Source: Roseibium sp. MMSF_3412
GTDB taxonomy: Bacteria; Pseudomonadota; Alphaproteobacteria; Rhizobiales; Stappiaceae
Direction of reading: 5' to 3'
DNA length: 64,000 bases
Assembly: GCF_030733265.1 (NCBI RefSeq)
Contig: NZ_JASHJI010000003.1
Coordinates: 372,001 to 436,000, forward strand
A model generated the notes under the pieces. That model saw only the letters and a program-made list of their open reading frames with translations, ran no database searches and was not told the origin of the DNA. Positions 43,199 through 52,728 of the stretch are shown here, one piece after another. Both the position numbers and the translations under genes were made by a program. Position 1 is the stretch's first letter, and every line of letters starts with the position of its first letter.

Positions 43199-44326
43199 AT
43201 GAGCGAGACAAAGGCCAGCACACTGGGAGACCGGGTTGAACGGTTCAAGCTGCTGAACGCGAAAATGGCCGAACAGGTCACGCGTACCACAAGCTATCGC
43301 TGCCTGAAGCCATACCCCCATGCAGGTAAAAACAGGGTCCGGCGCATTGTCCTGATGGGAATGGGCTGCTCAGCGGTTGTCGGAGACCTTTTGCGGCTCT
43401 TCCTGTTCTCCGAACACAATCAGGTCGACGCCCGTGTGATCAATGACTATCGCCTGGACTGGTACTTCAACGACGAGGCCGTCGCGGACCCGCACACCGT
43501 GTTCGTCCTTTGCTCCTACAGCGGTTCATCCCAGGAGCCCCTGATCGCCTACGATTATCTTGCCGCGCGAACGAACAACATCGTGGTCTGGTCGTCGGGC
43601 AAGGGCGGCGACGAGCTTGAGGCGCGCGCGCTTGCCGACGGCCACGCTGCATTTCAGTGGCAACTGAACGAGGAGGACCCTGAATATCCCTTGTTCAGCG
43701 CTGTGGAGTTCTTTGCCAGCGCGACCGCAATCTGCCGGGAACTGGGTATTCTGTCCGGTTCGAGCCAGGCTGTCCTTGAACGGGCAGGTACTTTCCTGAC
43801 CGCTCACCAAACCCCCGCGGCAGCCGAAGCTCTGGCCGAACGCCTTGTCGGCCGGGACCTGCTGGTGCTTTCAAATCCGGTCTGGGATGAATCGGTCGTC
43901 AAGCTGATCCGGATGTATTTCAACGAGATCGCGATGGCCAACATTGCAACCAATCTCATCCATGAATTCACGCACAGCCAGATCGCAGCCGTCGGACCGA
44001 CCGCTCGCCCGCTCGCGATCCTGATCCTGCGCACGCCTTCGGGCAATCCGTTCGAGGAAGACCGGGTGAAAGCTACGAAGGCTTTGCTGGCAACATGCCC
44101 GTCTGCAGCCAATGTCGACATACACGAATTCCACGCACCCGAAGGCCCGCTCCTTGATACCACGCTGCATACGCTGCACTTCTTCGCGACGGTTGCCGCG
44201 CATCTGGCCGAGATCGACGAAAAGCCCTCCTTTGAACTGATATCAAACGCCTCCGGCAATCCCTGGTACAATCAGGGCTCGATCAGGGACCGGGGAGACC
44301 GGACCCGTCTTGACGGAGATGAATAG
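43199..44326 (+). CDS. SIS-domain sugar-phosphate isomerase-like protein
   Basis: 375 residues with two SIS folds, resembling bifunctional phosphoglucose/phosphomannose isomerase-type proteins. The first domain shows IVLMGMGCSAVVGDLLRLF near residue 50, the SIS core FVLCSYSGSSQEPLIAYDYL near residue 101; the second has LVLSNPVWDESVVKLIRMY and EFTHSQIAAV near residue 257, where the catalytic His would lie. The next gene, a formyltransferase, overlaps its end. A GGGAGGACC ribosome site precedes the ATG. Substrate unknown. Confidence 0.78.
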   Translation: MSETKASTLGDRVERFKLLNAKMAEQVTRTTSYRCLKPYPHAGKNRVRRIVLMGMGCSAVVGDLLRLFLFSEHNQVDARVINDYRLDWYFNDEAVADPHTVFVLCSYSGSSQEPLIAYDYLAARTNNIVVWSSGKGGDELEARALADGHAAFQWQLNEEDPEYPLFSAVEFFASATAICRELGILSGSSQAVLERAGTFLTAHQTPAAAEALAERLVGRDLLVLSNPVWDESVVKLIRMYFNEIAMANIATNLIHEFTHSQIAAVGPTARPLAILILRTPSGNPFEEDRVKATKALLATCPSAANVDIHEFHAPEGPLLDTTLHTLHFFATVAAHLAEIDEKPSFELISNASGNPWYNQGSIRDRGDRTRLDGDE

Positions 44327-45200
44327 CCGCGCGGACGACTGGGGCGAACACATCCCGTCCGGGCAGGCTATCGGGCCGGGACTGCGTGTCCTGCTGCTTG
44401 CCAGTGATGTGCCGCTGTTCGCGTGTGTCGCCGCCATCGAGGATATCAACGCGAGCCGTCCCGGATCCGTTGCGCTGGCTGGTATTGCGACGGATGCGAT
44501 TACCGACCCGCATGCGCGTATCAGCGCCGGCAAGCGTCTTTGGCAGCATTATACGCCCGCGCAATGCAGGCTTTCTTACGAGCGTACCCGCTCATTTTGC
44601 ACGGAACGGGGGATCGAGTTCTTTTCCGGCTCCGTTCATGCCGCGCCCTTTCAACGCTGGAGGGAAGCCTGCAACCCGGACATCGTGCTTTCCGCCTTCT
44701 ATGGCCAGCTCGTCCCCGAAGAGGTCCTGCGCGCACCGGAACTCGGTGCGTACAATGTGCACCCGTCGGACACGCAACACGGAATTCGTGGCCCCCGGCC
44801 CTTTCTGGACACGATCGAAGCGGGCCTGAAACAGGCAAACGGGCATCTTGGCAAGGTCGTCGTGCATGAACTGGATACCGGTTTCGACGAGGGCCGTGTC
44901 GTTATCGAAACACCCGGCCTGCCATTTCATGACCGCGATGGTGTGCTGCCGGCAAATCCGCTTCACATCGGCTTCAAGTTCTGTCTTTACGCCTATCCTG
45001 TTCTGGTTGAGGCGCTTCTGCTCACGCTGTTGGAAAAGGGCCGTGATTTTCCGCCGTTCCAGATCAGTTATTCGGCAAAAATCCAGTCAGAGCTCGAAAC
45101 CTATCGCTATAGCACCCACATCGGATTTTCATCGGCAGACGACCTGATCCGGCGCATGCGCGGTTGCATGCAAAACAACAATCCCGCACCGTTCCGGTAA
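44319..45200 (+). CDS. Formyltransferase-family protein
   Basis: 293 residues. The N10-formyl-THF transferase fold is supported by the catalytic motif YNVHPSDTQHGIRGPRPF near residue 146 (Asn and His present) and ELDTGFDEGRVVIETPG near residue 187 (catalytic Asp region). It lacks the tRNA-binding C-terminal domain of Fmt, and the LLP after HPS is missing. Its target may be a sugar amine or a small metabolite. ATG 44319 overlaps the SIS gene by 8 bp; the in-frame TTG at 44310 with GGGAG is an alternative. Confidence 0.75.
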   Translation: MNSRADDWGEHIPSGQAIGPGLRVLLLASDVPLFACVAAIEDINASRPGSVALAGIATDAITDPHARISAGKRLWQHYTPAQCRLSYERTRSFCTERGIEFFSGSVHAAPFQRWREACNPDIVLSAFYGQLVPEEVLRAPELGAYNVHPSDTQHGIRGPRPFLDTIEAGLKQANGHLGKVVVHELDTGFDEGRVVIETPGLPFHDRDGVLPANPLHIGFKFCLYAYPVLVEALLLTLLEKGRDFPPFQISYSAKIQSELETYRYSTHIGFSSADDLIRRMRGCMQNNNPAPFR

Positions 45201-45290
45201 AGCTCGTCGCGCATGCTGCGCAACGTGCGTTGTCTGCGGTTTCAGGTCACTCAAGAGAACCGGCTCCTCATGCCACCCCGTCTCTTCCGG

Positions 45291-47099
45291 CTACCGGTGC
45301 CAGAAGATCCCTTGCGTTTCGTCCAGTCTTTTTCTCAAGTCTTCGGAACCCATGGGTTTTCCGAAATGAAAGCCCTGCAGATAATCGCACCCCATGTCGC
45401 TTGCGAAGTGCGCATGTGTTTCCGTTTCCACACCCTCGGCGACGATACTGATACCAAGGCTTTTACCGATACCGATGATTGATGCAGCCAGCGCACGCGC
45501 GGTTTCGTCCTCCACGATCGGTTGGATGAACTTGCGGTCAACCTTCAGCAAATCCGGCCTGATTTGCAGCAGCCCCTGAACGGATGCGTGCCCCGTTCCG
45601 AAATCGTCGAGCGCGATTGTGACGCCCAGCTCCCTGAGTTCGTCAACTGTCCATTGAACAGCATCGCCGATTTGTTCCAGATAGACGGACTCAAGTATTT
45701 CAACCGTCAGTCTTTCCGGATCAATGCCCGAACTCTTGATGTCGTGAATGAATGCCGGATCCACGAGCCGCCCGGCGGAGATGTTGATCGAAACGCGCGG
45801 CAGACCGACATCAGTGCCGTCAAATGAGGTCAGGATGTCGGGGAGCGCTGCAAAAGTGATTTCGTCAATCCTCTTCAAGAGCCCCGCGCTCGCTGCCGTA
45901 TCCAGAAAGGCGGAAGGTGGCAGAAGACCCTGTGCCGGGTGCAGCCATCTGACGAGAACCTCGGCAGCCGCGAACCTGCCGGTGCCGGCATCGATGACGG
46001 GCTGGAAGTAGGGAACGAACTCGCCATTTTCACAGGCGGAGAGAAGATCTGACACCAGCTGCCTTGTCGCTGTCGCTTCAGCTTGCATGTCCGCCGTAAA
46101 GAAGGACCAGCGTCCCCTGCCCTGTGACTTTGCACGGCCGAGCGCGCTGTCTGCATCCGCGACAACCTGTTCCGGCACATCCATCCCAGTGTCCGCGATA
46201 GCAACGCCTACGCAGGCGCTGCAATAGACCGTTTTCCCTTCGAAAGCGAACGGTGCCTGCAATTCCTGAACGATCGCGTCAGCCAGACCGCTTAGCTGCA
46301 GGGCGCTGTCACCAAGCGGCCTGAGAACGATAAACTCGTCTCCTCCGAGACGCGCAACGAAATCACTCTGGTTGGTCAATCGGCGCAACGTCTCGGCAAC
46401 GGAAATCAACAAGCGGTCGCCAGCATCGTGACCCAGCGTGTCGTTCACCGATTTGAAGCGGTCGAGGTCGACATGGAAGACGGCAAAATCCGGGCCGCCC
46501 TGTCGAAGTTTCGCTATCCAGGACTTCAACTCGACCTCGAAGTGGCGCCGATTGGAAAGGCGCGTCAGCGGATCTTCATGCATCTCGGTCGCCACGATCT
46601 TGGAAAGTTCGTGCAAGCGGGAATTCTCTTTCTCGAGCCGCTGAATTCTAGAATCGTAGTCTGCAAAGCGCGCCTGGTCCGAGATCGCCGCCGGAAACGG
46701 AGTGCGCTTGACAGGTTCACGGGGCGGTTCTTCCAGTTCAACAAGCGAGTACAACCACCATCGATCGCCGGTTTCGGCATCGGACAACGGCGTCCAGCTC
46801 ATTTTTTGCCAGAATTGTTCCCCGTTTTTTCGGTTGTTGAGAACCTTGAATGAGAAATGCTCCCAGTTGAAAAGCTTCTCTATGATGATCAGGTGATTAC
46901 CCTGTTCCAGGCTTGGCCCGACCAATAGGCTTCCCCGCTGACCGAGAATGTCGTCGTAAGCGTAGCCCGTAATGCTCGTGAACGCCTTGTTGCACCACCG
47001 GAAGTCCATGGTGGCCCCGTCATTGTCACAAGCCAGCGCAAGTGCCAGCCCTTCGGTGCACTTTTCGGTGACTTGGTCAAATATCCGTGCGGGTACCAC
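45291..47099 (-). CDS. PAS-GGDEF-EAL cyclic-di-GMP signalling protein
   Basis: 602 residues. A PAS domain at residues 1-120 (WCNKAFTSITGYAYDDILG, FKVLNNRKNGEQFWQKM) is followed by a short coiled linker, a GGDEF cyclase with intact RLGGDEF near residue 254, and an EAL phosphodiesterase in which AEVLVRW replaces AEALVRW; DDFGTG, NIS, KVDRKFIQ and VAEGVET are intact. Both activities are plausible. GTG start with GAGG upstream. It is the downstream member of a tandem pair. Confidence 0.9.
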   Translation of the reverse strand: MVPARIFDQVTEKCTEGLALALACDNDGATMDFRWCNKAFTSITGYAYDDILGQRGSLLVGPSLEQGNHLIIIEKLFNWEHFSFKVLNNRKNGEQFWQKMSWTPLSDAETGDRWWLYSLVELEEPPREPVKRTPFPAAISDQARFADYDSRIQRLEKENSRLHELSKIVATEMHEDPLTRLSNRRHFEVELKSWIAKLRQGGPDFAVFHVDLDRFKSVNDTLGHDAGDRLLISVAETLRRLTNQSDFVARLGGDEFIVLRPLGDSALQLSGLADAIVQELQAPFAFEGKTVYCSACVGVAIADTGMDVPEQVVADADSALGRAKSQGRGRWSFFTADMQAEATATRQLVSDLLSACENGEFVPYFQPVIDAGTGRFAAAEVLVRWLHPAQGLLPPSAFLDTAASAGLLKRIDEITFAALPDILTSFDGTDVGLPRVSINISAGRLVDPAFIHDIKSSGIDPERLTVEILESVYLEQIGDAVQWTVDELRELGVTIALDDFGTGHASVQGLLQIRPDLLKVDRKFIQPIVEDETARALAASIIGIGKSLGISIVAEGVETETHAHFASDMGCDYLQGFHFGKPMGSEDLRKRLDETQGIFWHR

Positions 47100-47373
47100 G
47101 TATATGCCTCAAACGATTACACAGACAATGGAACGCCAAGAACTCAGACAGGTGCCAATCCACCGCAATTGCCGAAGAACACCTTCAGCGCAAGTATATA
47201 ATAAAAAAGAGCAATTCGGAACAGGTTGAGAAAATTTTCAACTATTCCATAAATTGCATAGACTTGAGATGTAGCAGGATGGCGTGCGCGTCAGCGAATG
47301 CCGGTGTGCGCTCCATGAAGGACAGAATGTTCGACTGACCCGGGACTGCGCTCAGACGGTGTTTCCAGATCGA

Positions 47374-49224
47374 TCAGCAATTCCGATTGACGCGCCGGGA
47401 CCCGGCGAGCTCGGTCCTCGGATGCCAGAATTCGCCCCGCGTTTCGACCAGTCGTGCCTGAAGGTCGTCCGCACACATGGGCTTTCCGAAATGAAAGCCC
47501 TGCAGGCAGTCGCACCCCATAGCACTTGCAAATTGTGCGTGACTTTCTGTTTCCACACCTTCAGCCACGATGCTCATGCCGAGACTTTTGCCGATGCCGA
47601 TGATGGACGCGACCAGCGCGCGGGCGGTTTCATCCTGTACGATCGGCTGAATGAACTGACGGTCGATCTTCAGCACAGCCGGCTTGATTTTCAGAAGCCC
47701 CTGTACCGATGCGTGACCCGTCCCGAAATCATCAAGCGCGATCGTCACGCCCAAGGCCCTGAGTTCGCCAAGCGTCCACTGAACCACATCACCGATCCGT
47801 TCCAGATAAACCGACTCCAGTATTTCGATGGTCAGTCTCTGAGGATCCATCCCGGAGCTCTTGATGTCGTGGATGAAGGTCGGGTCCGCCAGCCGTCCGG
47901 CAGAAATGTTGATCGACAGGCGGGGAAGATCGACCCCCGCGCTGTCAAATGACGCCAGAACATCCGGGAGGGCGGCAAAGGTGATTTCGTCGATCCGCTT
48001 CAGGATACCCATGTTCGCTGCCGTCTCGAGAAAAGCGGAGGGTGGCAGCAGGCCGAGCCTGGGGTGAACCCACCTGACAAGAACTTCGGCACTCACGATC
48101 TGACCGGTTTCCGCATCGATCAGAGGCTGGAAATAGGGAACGAACTCGTGTTTCTCACACGCGATCAGGAGATCCGAAACCAGCCGTTTTGTTGCCACTG
48201 CCTCGGCGTGCATTTCCTCGGTAAAGAAGGACCAGCGCCCCTTGCCCTGGGATTTCGCGTGATAAAGCGCCATGTCCGCATCGGCGACCACCTGCTCCGG
48301 GACATCCATTTTCGACGTCGCGATCGCAACTCCCACGCTTGCGCTGCAGAAGGTCGACTTTCCCTCGAAGCTGTAGGGCGCATGCATCTCCTGAACGATC
48401 GCATCCGCCAGACCGCTTATGTTCAGGGCACTGTCGCCGAGCGGCCTGAGGACTATGAATTCATCTCCGCCGAGCCGGGCCACCAGATCCCTGTCGTTGG
48501 TCAGTCTGCGCAGCATGCTGGCGACGGAGATCAGCAACCGGTCTCCGGCATCGTGGCCCAGTGTATCGTTGACGGACTTGAAGCGATCGAGGTCGATGTA
48601 GAAGACGGCAAAATCCGGTCCACCCTGCTGCAGATCCGATATCCAGGACTTCAGCTCGACCTCGAAATGCCGTCGGTTGGAGAGGCCGGTCAGCGGATCC
48701 TCGTTCGATTCCTTGGCAACGATCTTGGCGAGTTCGTGCAGCCGCGCATTCTCTTTTTCAAGGCGTCCGATTTTTTCGACATAGTCCGCCAGCAGTCCCT
48801 GATCCGATTCGGCAACGGGAGTGGGTCTGCGCCGGGCAGTTTCACGCGGCCGGTCTTCCAGCTCCATCAGGGAACAGAGCCACCAGCGATTGCCGGTCGC
48901 CGCGTCGGACAGCGGAACCCAGCTCATTTTCTGCCAGTACTGGTCACCGTTCTTACGGTTGTTGAGCACCTTCACCGAGAAATGTTCCCAATTCATCAGT
49001 TTCTCGATGATGATCAGGTGGTCGCCCTGTTCCATGCTCGACCCGATCAGAATTGTTCCGCGCCGGCCGATGATGTCGTCGTACGTATATCCGGTGATCC
49101 GCGTGAATGCCGTATTGCACCACTGGAGTTCCATGATCGCACCGTCATCATCACAAGCCAGCGCAAGTGCCAATCCTTCGGTGCACTTGTCGGTGATCTG
49201 GTCGAATATTTGCGCGGGTATCAC
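47374..49224 (-). CDS. PAS-GGDEF-EAL cyclic-di-GMP signalling protein, tandem paralogue
   Basis: 616 residues with the same domain order as its neighbour and very similar sequence throughout (PAS WCNTAFTRITGYTYDDIIG; RLGGDEF near 254; AEVLVRW; DDFGTGHASVQGL). It clearly arose with it by tandem duplication. GTG start with GAGG upstream. The copies differ mostly in the linker and near the C-terminus, where this one has a 14-residue tail. Sensing input may have diverged. Confidence 0.9.
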   Translation of the reverse strand: MIPAQIFDQITDKCTEGLALALACDDDGAIMELQWCNTAFTRITGYTYDDIIGRRGTILIGSSMEQGDHLIIIEKLMNWEHFSVKVLNNRKNGDQYWQKMSWVPLSDAATGNRWWLCSLMELEDRPRETARRRPTPVAESDQGLLADYVEKIGRLEKENARLHELAKIVAKESNEDPLTGLSNRRHFEVELKSWISDLQQGGPDFAVFYIDLDRFKSVNDTLGHDAGDRLLISVASMLRRLTNDRDLVARLGGDEFIVLRPLGDSALNISGLADAIVQEMHAPYSFEGKSTFCSASVGVAIATSKMDVPEQVVADADMALYHAKSQGKGRWSFFTEEMHAEAVATKRLVSDLLIACEKHEFVPYFQPLIDAETGQIVSAEVLVRWVHPRLGLLPPSAFLETAANMGILKRIDEITFAALPDVLASFDSAGVDLPRLSINISAGRLADPTFIHDIKSSGMDPQRLTIEILESVYLERIGDVVQWTLGELRALGVTIALDDFGTGHASVQGLLKIKPAVLKIDRQFIQPIVQDETARALVASIIGIGKSLGMSIVAEGVETESHAQFASAMGCDCLQGFHFGKPMCADDLQARLVETRGEFWHPRTELAGSRRVNRNC

Positions 49225-49648
49225 GTGTGGGCCTCACATCATCACACCGATAGTGCAACACCAAGAGATTAGATAAATGCTAACTCGCTCATCTTCTGAG
49301 CATCGAGCTTAATTCGAAAGAGAAACAAACGCTAATGAGGTTCTTAAATTACGATCAAGTCAATGGACGCACAAGTGAACACTTAAACCACGCAAAGTTC
49401 GCAGTTCAACAATTGAAAATCTAGTTGCAGTCAAAAAATCAAAACGCATTGCTTGCAAATGCTTGGCAAACTTTACAGGAGTTTCCACGCAGGATCCTTG
49501 AATATTACAGTCGCGCCTGAAGATCAAACCGCCGGAACAGCCGGTAGAGCAGGTCAATTTGACGCAAGCCAGCCGGGAAAAACACGTGGAATTGCGGACG
49601 GATCACGGGTTGGCCGTGTGCTAGCCTGAAAGGACCGAAGGAAAGCAG
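49225..49648. other. AT-rich intergenic region, no gene seen
   Basis: 424 bp, AT-richer than the flanks, between the GTG start of the PAS-GGDEF-EAL gene and the flavodoxin gene. It should hold the promoters of both. I see no clear -35/-10 pair, RNA gene or long dyad, and no convincing reading frame. Confidence 0.5.
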
Positions 49649-50185
49649 ATGGGGGCACGCGTGAATTTTCTGATTGCCTATGCAACCACTGAGGGACAGA
49701 CGGACAAGATCGCCAGGTACATGGCCGCGACCTTGACTGAGGAGGGTCACGAGGTCCGGTTTCACAATGTGAGCGATCTGTCCGGCGGCCTGACCGTGAC
49801 CGATTACGACAAGGTGATTGTCGCCGGTTCGGTACACTCGGGAAAACACCAGCCCGATCTTGAATTGTTTGCCTTCGCAAACCGGGAGCGGCTGAATCAG
49901 GTCCCCGGCCTTCTCGTTTCCGTCAGCCTCGCTGCGGCATTCCCGGATACGCTGAACGAGGCGAGGGGTTACGTCGATACCCTTCTTGAGGCCACACACT
50001 GGAAACCGGTGCAGGTCATCCTGATTGCCGGTGCGGTGAAGCCGGGCAACTATGACTGGTTCGAGAAATCAGCCCTCCTGGAAGGTGACCTGGCCGGACA
50101 TCTCAACGAGGATCTGCAGGACACGCGGGAATTCACCGACTGGGATGCCTTGAAGCAACAAGTGGCAGAGTTCACCCGTTCCTGA
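49649..50185 (+). CDS. Flavodoxin-domain protein, HemG-like
   Basis: 178 residues of flavodoxin type. The FMN loop is in IAYATTEGQTDKIARYM near residue 8, and VIVAGSVHSGKHQPDL near residue 55 is the conserved Flavodoxin_5/HemG block. It might be a menaquinone-dependent protoporphyrinogen oxidase or a general flavodoxin-type reductase. GGAAAG precedes the ATG. A bidirectional terminator follows. Confidence 0.78.
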   Translation: MGARVNFLIAYATTEGQTDKIARYMAATLTEEGHEVRFHNVSDLSGGLTVTDYDKVIVAGSVHSGKHQPDLELFAFANRERLNQVPGLLVSVSLAAAFPDTLNEARGYVDTLLEATHWKPVQVILIAGAVKPGNYDWFEKSALLEGDLAGHLNEDLQDTREFTDWDALKQQVAEFTRS

Positions 50186-50265
50186 TCGCGCGATGGCGCG
50201 GGATAGGGATCATGTCCGGGCGGCGGGGGTGAACCGGCAACCTCATCGCGCCTGTATGACACCAA

Positions 50266-50304
50266 CAAAAAACCCTGCCTCCAGTCGCCGGAAGCAGGGT
50301 TTTT
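50266..50304. terminator. Bidirectional terminator
   Basis: AAAAAACCCTGC (to 50278) pairs with GCAGGGTTTTT (50294-50304). It has a T-run on the plus side and, read on the minus strand, the same layout, so it can serve both the flavodoxin gene and leuD. Confidence 0.88.
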
Positions 50305-50372
50305 GGTTCATATCCATGGCGCGCTCGCGGCAGACAACCGTCATCTGCCTGCGATTGAACGGACCGGATCGA

Positions 50373-50978
50373 TCACACCCAGGGGCGGCTTTCGCCCAGT
50401 TCACCTTCAAAGGTGTCGATCTGATCGGCCTTGGCCATGGTCAGGCCGATATCGTCGAGGCCGTTGATCAGGCAGTGCTTACGGAAATGGTCGATCTTGA
50501 AGGCGATATCCCCGCTCTCAAGGCCCTTGATCTCCTGGTTTTCCAGATCGATTGTCAGCGTGAAGTTTGCGCCACGTTCTGCCGCATGAAGCAGCGTCTC
50601 CAACTCGTCTTCGGAGACCTGGATCGGAAGGATCCCGTTCTTGAAGCAGTTGTTGTAGAAAATATCGGCGAAGGACGTTGAAATGACACAGCGGATGCCG
50701 AAATCCAGAAGCGCCCAGGGCGCGTGTTCGCGCGAAGACCCGCAACCGAAATTGTCACCGGCGATCAGGATCTTCGCATCGCGATAGGCCGCCTTGTTCA
50801 GAACGAAGTCGACATTTTCCGAACCGTCGTCATTGGTCCGCATTTCGTGAAAAAGCGCCGTGCCGAGACCGGTCCGCTTGATCGTTTTCAGGAACTGCTT
50901 CGGAATGATCATGTCGGTGTCGATGTTCACGATCGGCATGGGTGCCGCGACACCGGTCAGGGTTTCAAATTTTTCCAT
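50373..50978 (-). CDS. leuD: 3-isopropylmalate dehydratase small subunit
   Basis: 201 residues. Forms the swivelling small subunit of isopropylmalate isomerase in leucine synthesis. The family start [20 protein letters not shown] and the [17 protein letters not shown] block near residue 73 are diagnostic. leuC and leuB are not in the window. It lies downstream of argC by 49 bp in the same direction. Confidence 0.95.
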   Translation of the reverse strand: MEKFETLTGVAAPMPIVNIDTDMIIPKQFLKTIKRTGLGTALFHEMRTNDDGSENVDFVLNKAAYRDAKILIAGDNFGCGSSREHAPWALLDFGIRCVISTSFADIFYNNCFKNGILPIQVSEDELETLLHAAERGANFTLTIDLENQEIKGLESGDIAFKIDHFRKHCLINGLDDIGLTMAKADQIDTFEGELGESRPWV

Positions 50979-51027
50979 TGTTCTTTCTCCTGAAGGCTCA
51001 GCCGGTCGCGGCCGCCATGTTTCGGGC

Positions 51028-51978
51028 TCAGGCCGCGAGGCTGGTTGTCTGATCGACGCCGAGCATCAAGTTGAGGTTCTGCACTGCCGCACCCGATGCG
51101 CCCTTGCCGAGATTGTCGTAGACGGCGATGATGGCCGCCTGCGCACGCGCATCATTCGCAAAGACATGCAGCCGCAGAAGATTGGTGTCGTTGACGGCCT
51201 GCGGATCGAGGAAGTCGGCACGTTCAATCTCTTCCAGCGGGGCCACTTCGACAAAACCGTTCGCAGCGCCCGCAAAATGATCGGCAAGCACGGCGTGCAG
51301 TTGCGCACCCGTCGGGATCCGGTCAAGACCGGCAAGGTTCAGCGGAACGACGGTGAGCATACCCTTGTAGTAATTTCCGACGGACGGCGTGAACAGCGGC
51401 GCCGAGGCGAGCTGTCCATAGGCCGTCATTTCCGGCAAATGCTTGTGATTGAAGCCGAGCCCGTAGGGTGCATGGACATTTGCGCTCGTGCCGCGGCCTT
51501 CATAGTCGGCGATCATGCCCTTGCCGCCGCCGGAATAGCCCGACACCCCGTGATAGCTCAGCGGGAAGTCGGCCGGCAGAAGGCCGTTGGCAATCAGCGG
51601 GCGCACGGATGCGATCAGGCCTTGCGGCCAGCAACCCGGATTGGTCACGCGCATGGCTGCGGCAATGTTGTCCGCCTGCCCGCGTTCCATCTCCGCAAAG
51701 CCGTAGGCCCAGCCATCGGCAACCCGGTGTGCGCTGGAGGCGTCGATCACGCGCGTCGTGTCGTTCTCGATCAGCGCGACGCTTTCCCGTGCAGCCGCGT
51801 CCGGCAGGCACAGGATCGCGACATCCGCCTTGTTCAGGAAATCAGCGCGTGCTGACGGGTCTTTGCGGCTTTCGTCGGGAATGGAAATCAGCTCCAGATC
51901 GCGGCGCATGGCGAGGCGCTCGCGGATCTGCAGACCCGTCGTACCGGCTTCACCATCTATGAACACGCGCGCGGCCAT
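51028..51978 (-). CDS. argC: N-acetyl-gamma-glutamyl-phosphate reductase
   Basis: 316 residues, the short (type 2) form. It reduces N-acetylglutamyl phosphate in arginine synthesis. Nucleotide-binding start [17 protein letters not shown]; catalytic Cys in [14 protein letters not shown] near residue 114; His in [12 protein letters not shown]. It could share a transcript with leuD. Confidence 0.95.
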   Translation of the reverse strand: MAARVFIDGEAGTTGLQIRERLAMRRDLELISIPDESRKDPSARADFLNKADVAILCLPDAAARESVALIENDTTRVIDASSAHRVADGWAYGFAEMERGQADNIAAAMRVTNPGCWPQGLIASVRPLIANGLLPADFPLSYHGVSGYSGGGKGMIADYEGRGTSANVHAPYGLGFNHKHLPEMTAYGQLASAPLFTPSVGNYYKGMLTVVPLNLAGLDRIPTGAQLHAVLADHFAGAANGFVEVAPLEEIERADFLDPQAVNDTNLLRLHVFANDARAQAAIIAVYDNLGKGASGAAVQNLNLMLGVDQTTSLAA

Positions 51979-52067
51979 GGCCCGCTCCTCTCCTCGACTT
52001 GAGTAAAATCGAGTGCGTCATACACCCAATCGAACGTCTTGTCACCGATTGTCGGCGCGATCAGACT

Positions 52068-52634
52068 TCAACGGGCCCTTGAGTGATACTCATCATTCGG
52101 CCGCATATCCGTCGCGGCGGCCACGCGGTTGCTCATGTTGAAGAAGGCGGCAACGGACGCAACGTCCCAGATATCCCGGTCGCTGAAACCTGCATCGCGC
52201 AGGGCCTGCCGGTCGCTTTCCAGGATTTCGGCAGGCCTTTCGGTCAGCTTGACCGCAAAATCGAGCATCGCCCGCTGCCGGTCGCTCAACTCGGCAACGC
52301 GGTAGTTCATGACCATCAGCTCGCCAAGCACCGGATCACCGGACAGCTCTCGAACGGACGCGCCATGGGCTGTGAGGCAATAGAAACAGCTGTTGACGGC
52401 GGATACCGCAACGGCAATCATCTCTCTCTCAAGTTTGGTGAGTCCACAATCCGCCAGCATGAGATCGTTGTACATGTCGGTGAATGCGCGCAACTTCGTG
52501 TCATCAAAGGAATACGCCTTGAGCACATTGGGGATCAGTCCGAGCTTCTCCTCGCACAATTGGAAGTAGGCCTTGGTTTTTTCGTTCAAAGGTTCGTTTG
52601 AATCGATTAGCAAGGCCGTGACTTTACTTGACAA
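52068..52634 (-). CDS. AhpD-like (carboxymuconolactone decarboxylase fold) peroxidase-related protein
   Basis: 188 residues from a TTG at 52634 with GGGAGAGG directly upstream; an earlier TTG at 52673 is less likely. The active-site motif NSCFYCLTAHGASVREL near residue 82 has the CxxC...H of AhpD peroxidases, and CEEKLGLIPNVLKAYSFD at the N-terminus is typical of the peroxidase-related clade. It would reduce peroxides with thiol donors. Divergent from the glutamate dehydrogenase gene across about 94 bp. Confidence 0.85.
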   Translation of the reverse strand: MSSKVTALLIDSNEPLNEKTKAYFQLCEEKLGLIPNVLKAYSFDDTKLRAFTDMYNDLMLADCGLTKLEREMIAVAVSAVNSCFYCLTAHGASVRELSGDPVLGELMVMNYRVAELSDRQRAMLDFAVKLTERPAEILESDRQALRDAGFSDRDIWDVASVAAFFNMSNRVAAATDMRPNDEYHSRAR

Positions 52635-52728
52635 TTTGCCTCTCCCGTCATGAAAACTTTTATGTCGCAGCAATACAAAATCATATCATGCGACAGAGCC
52701 ACAACTAAGATCGCCTAGGGGGTAAGAA

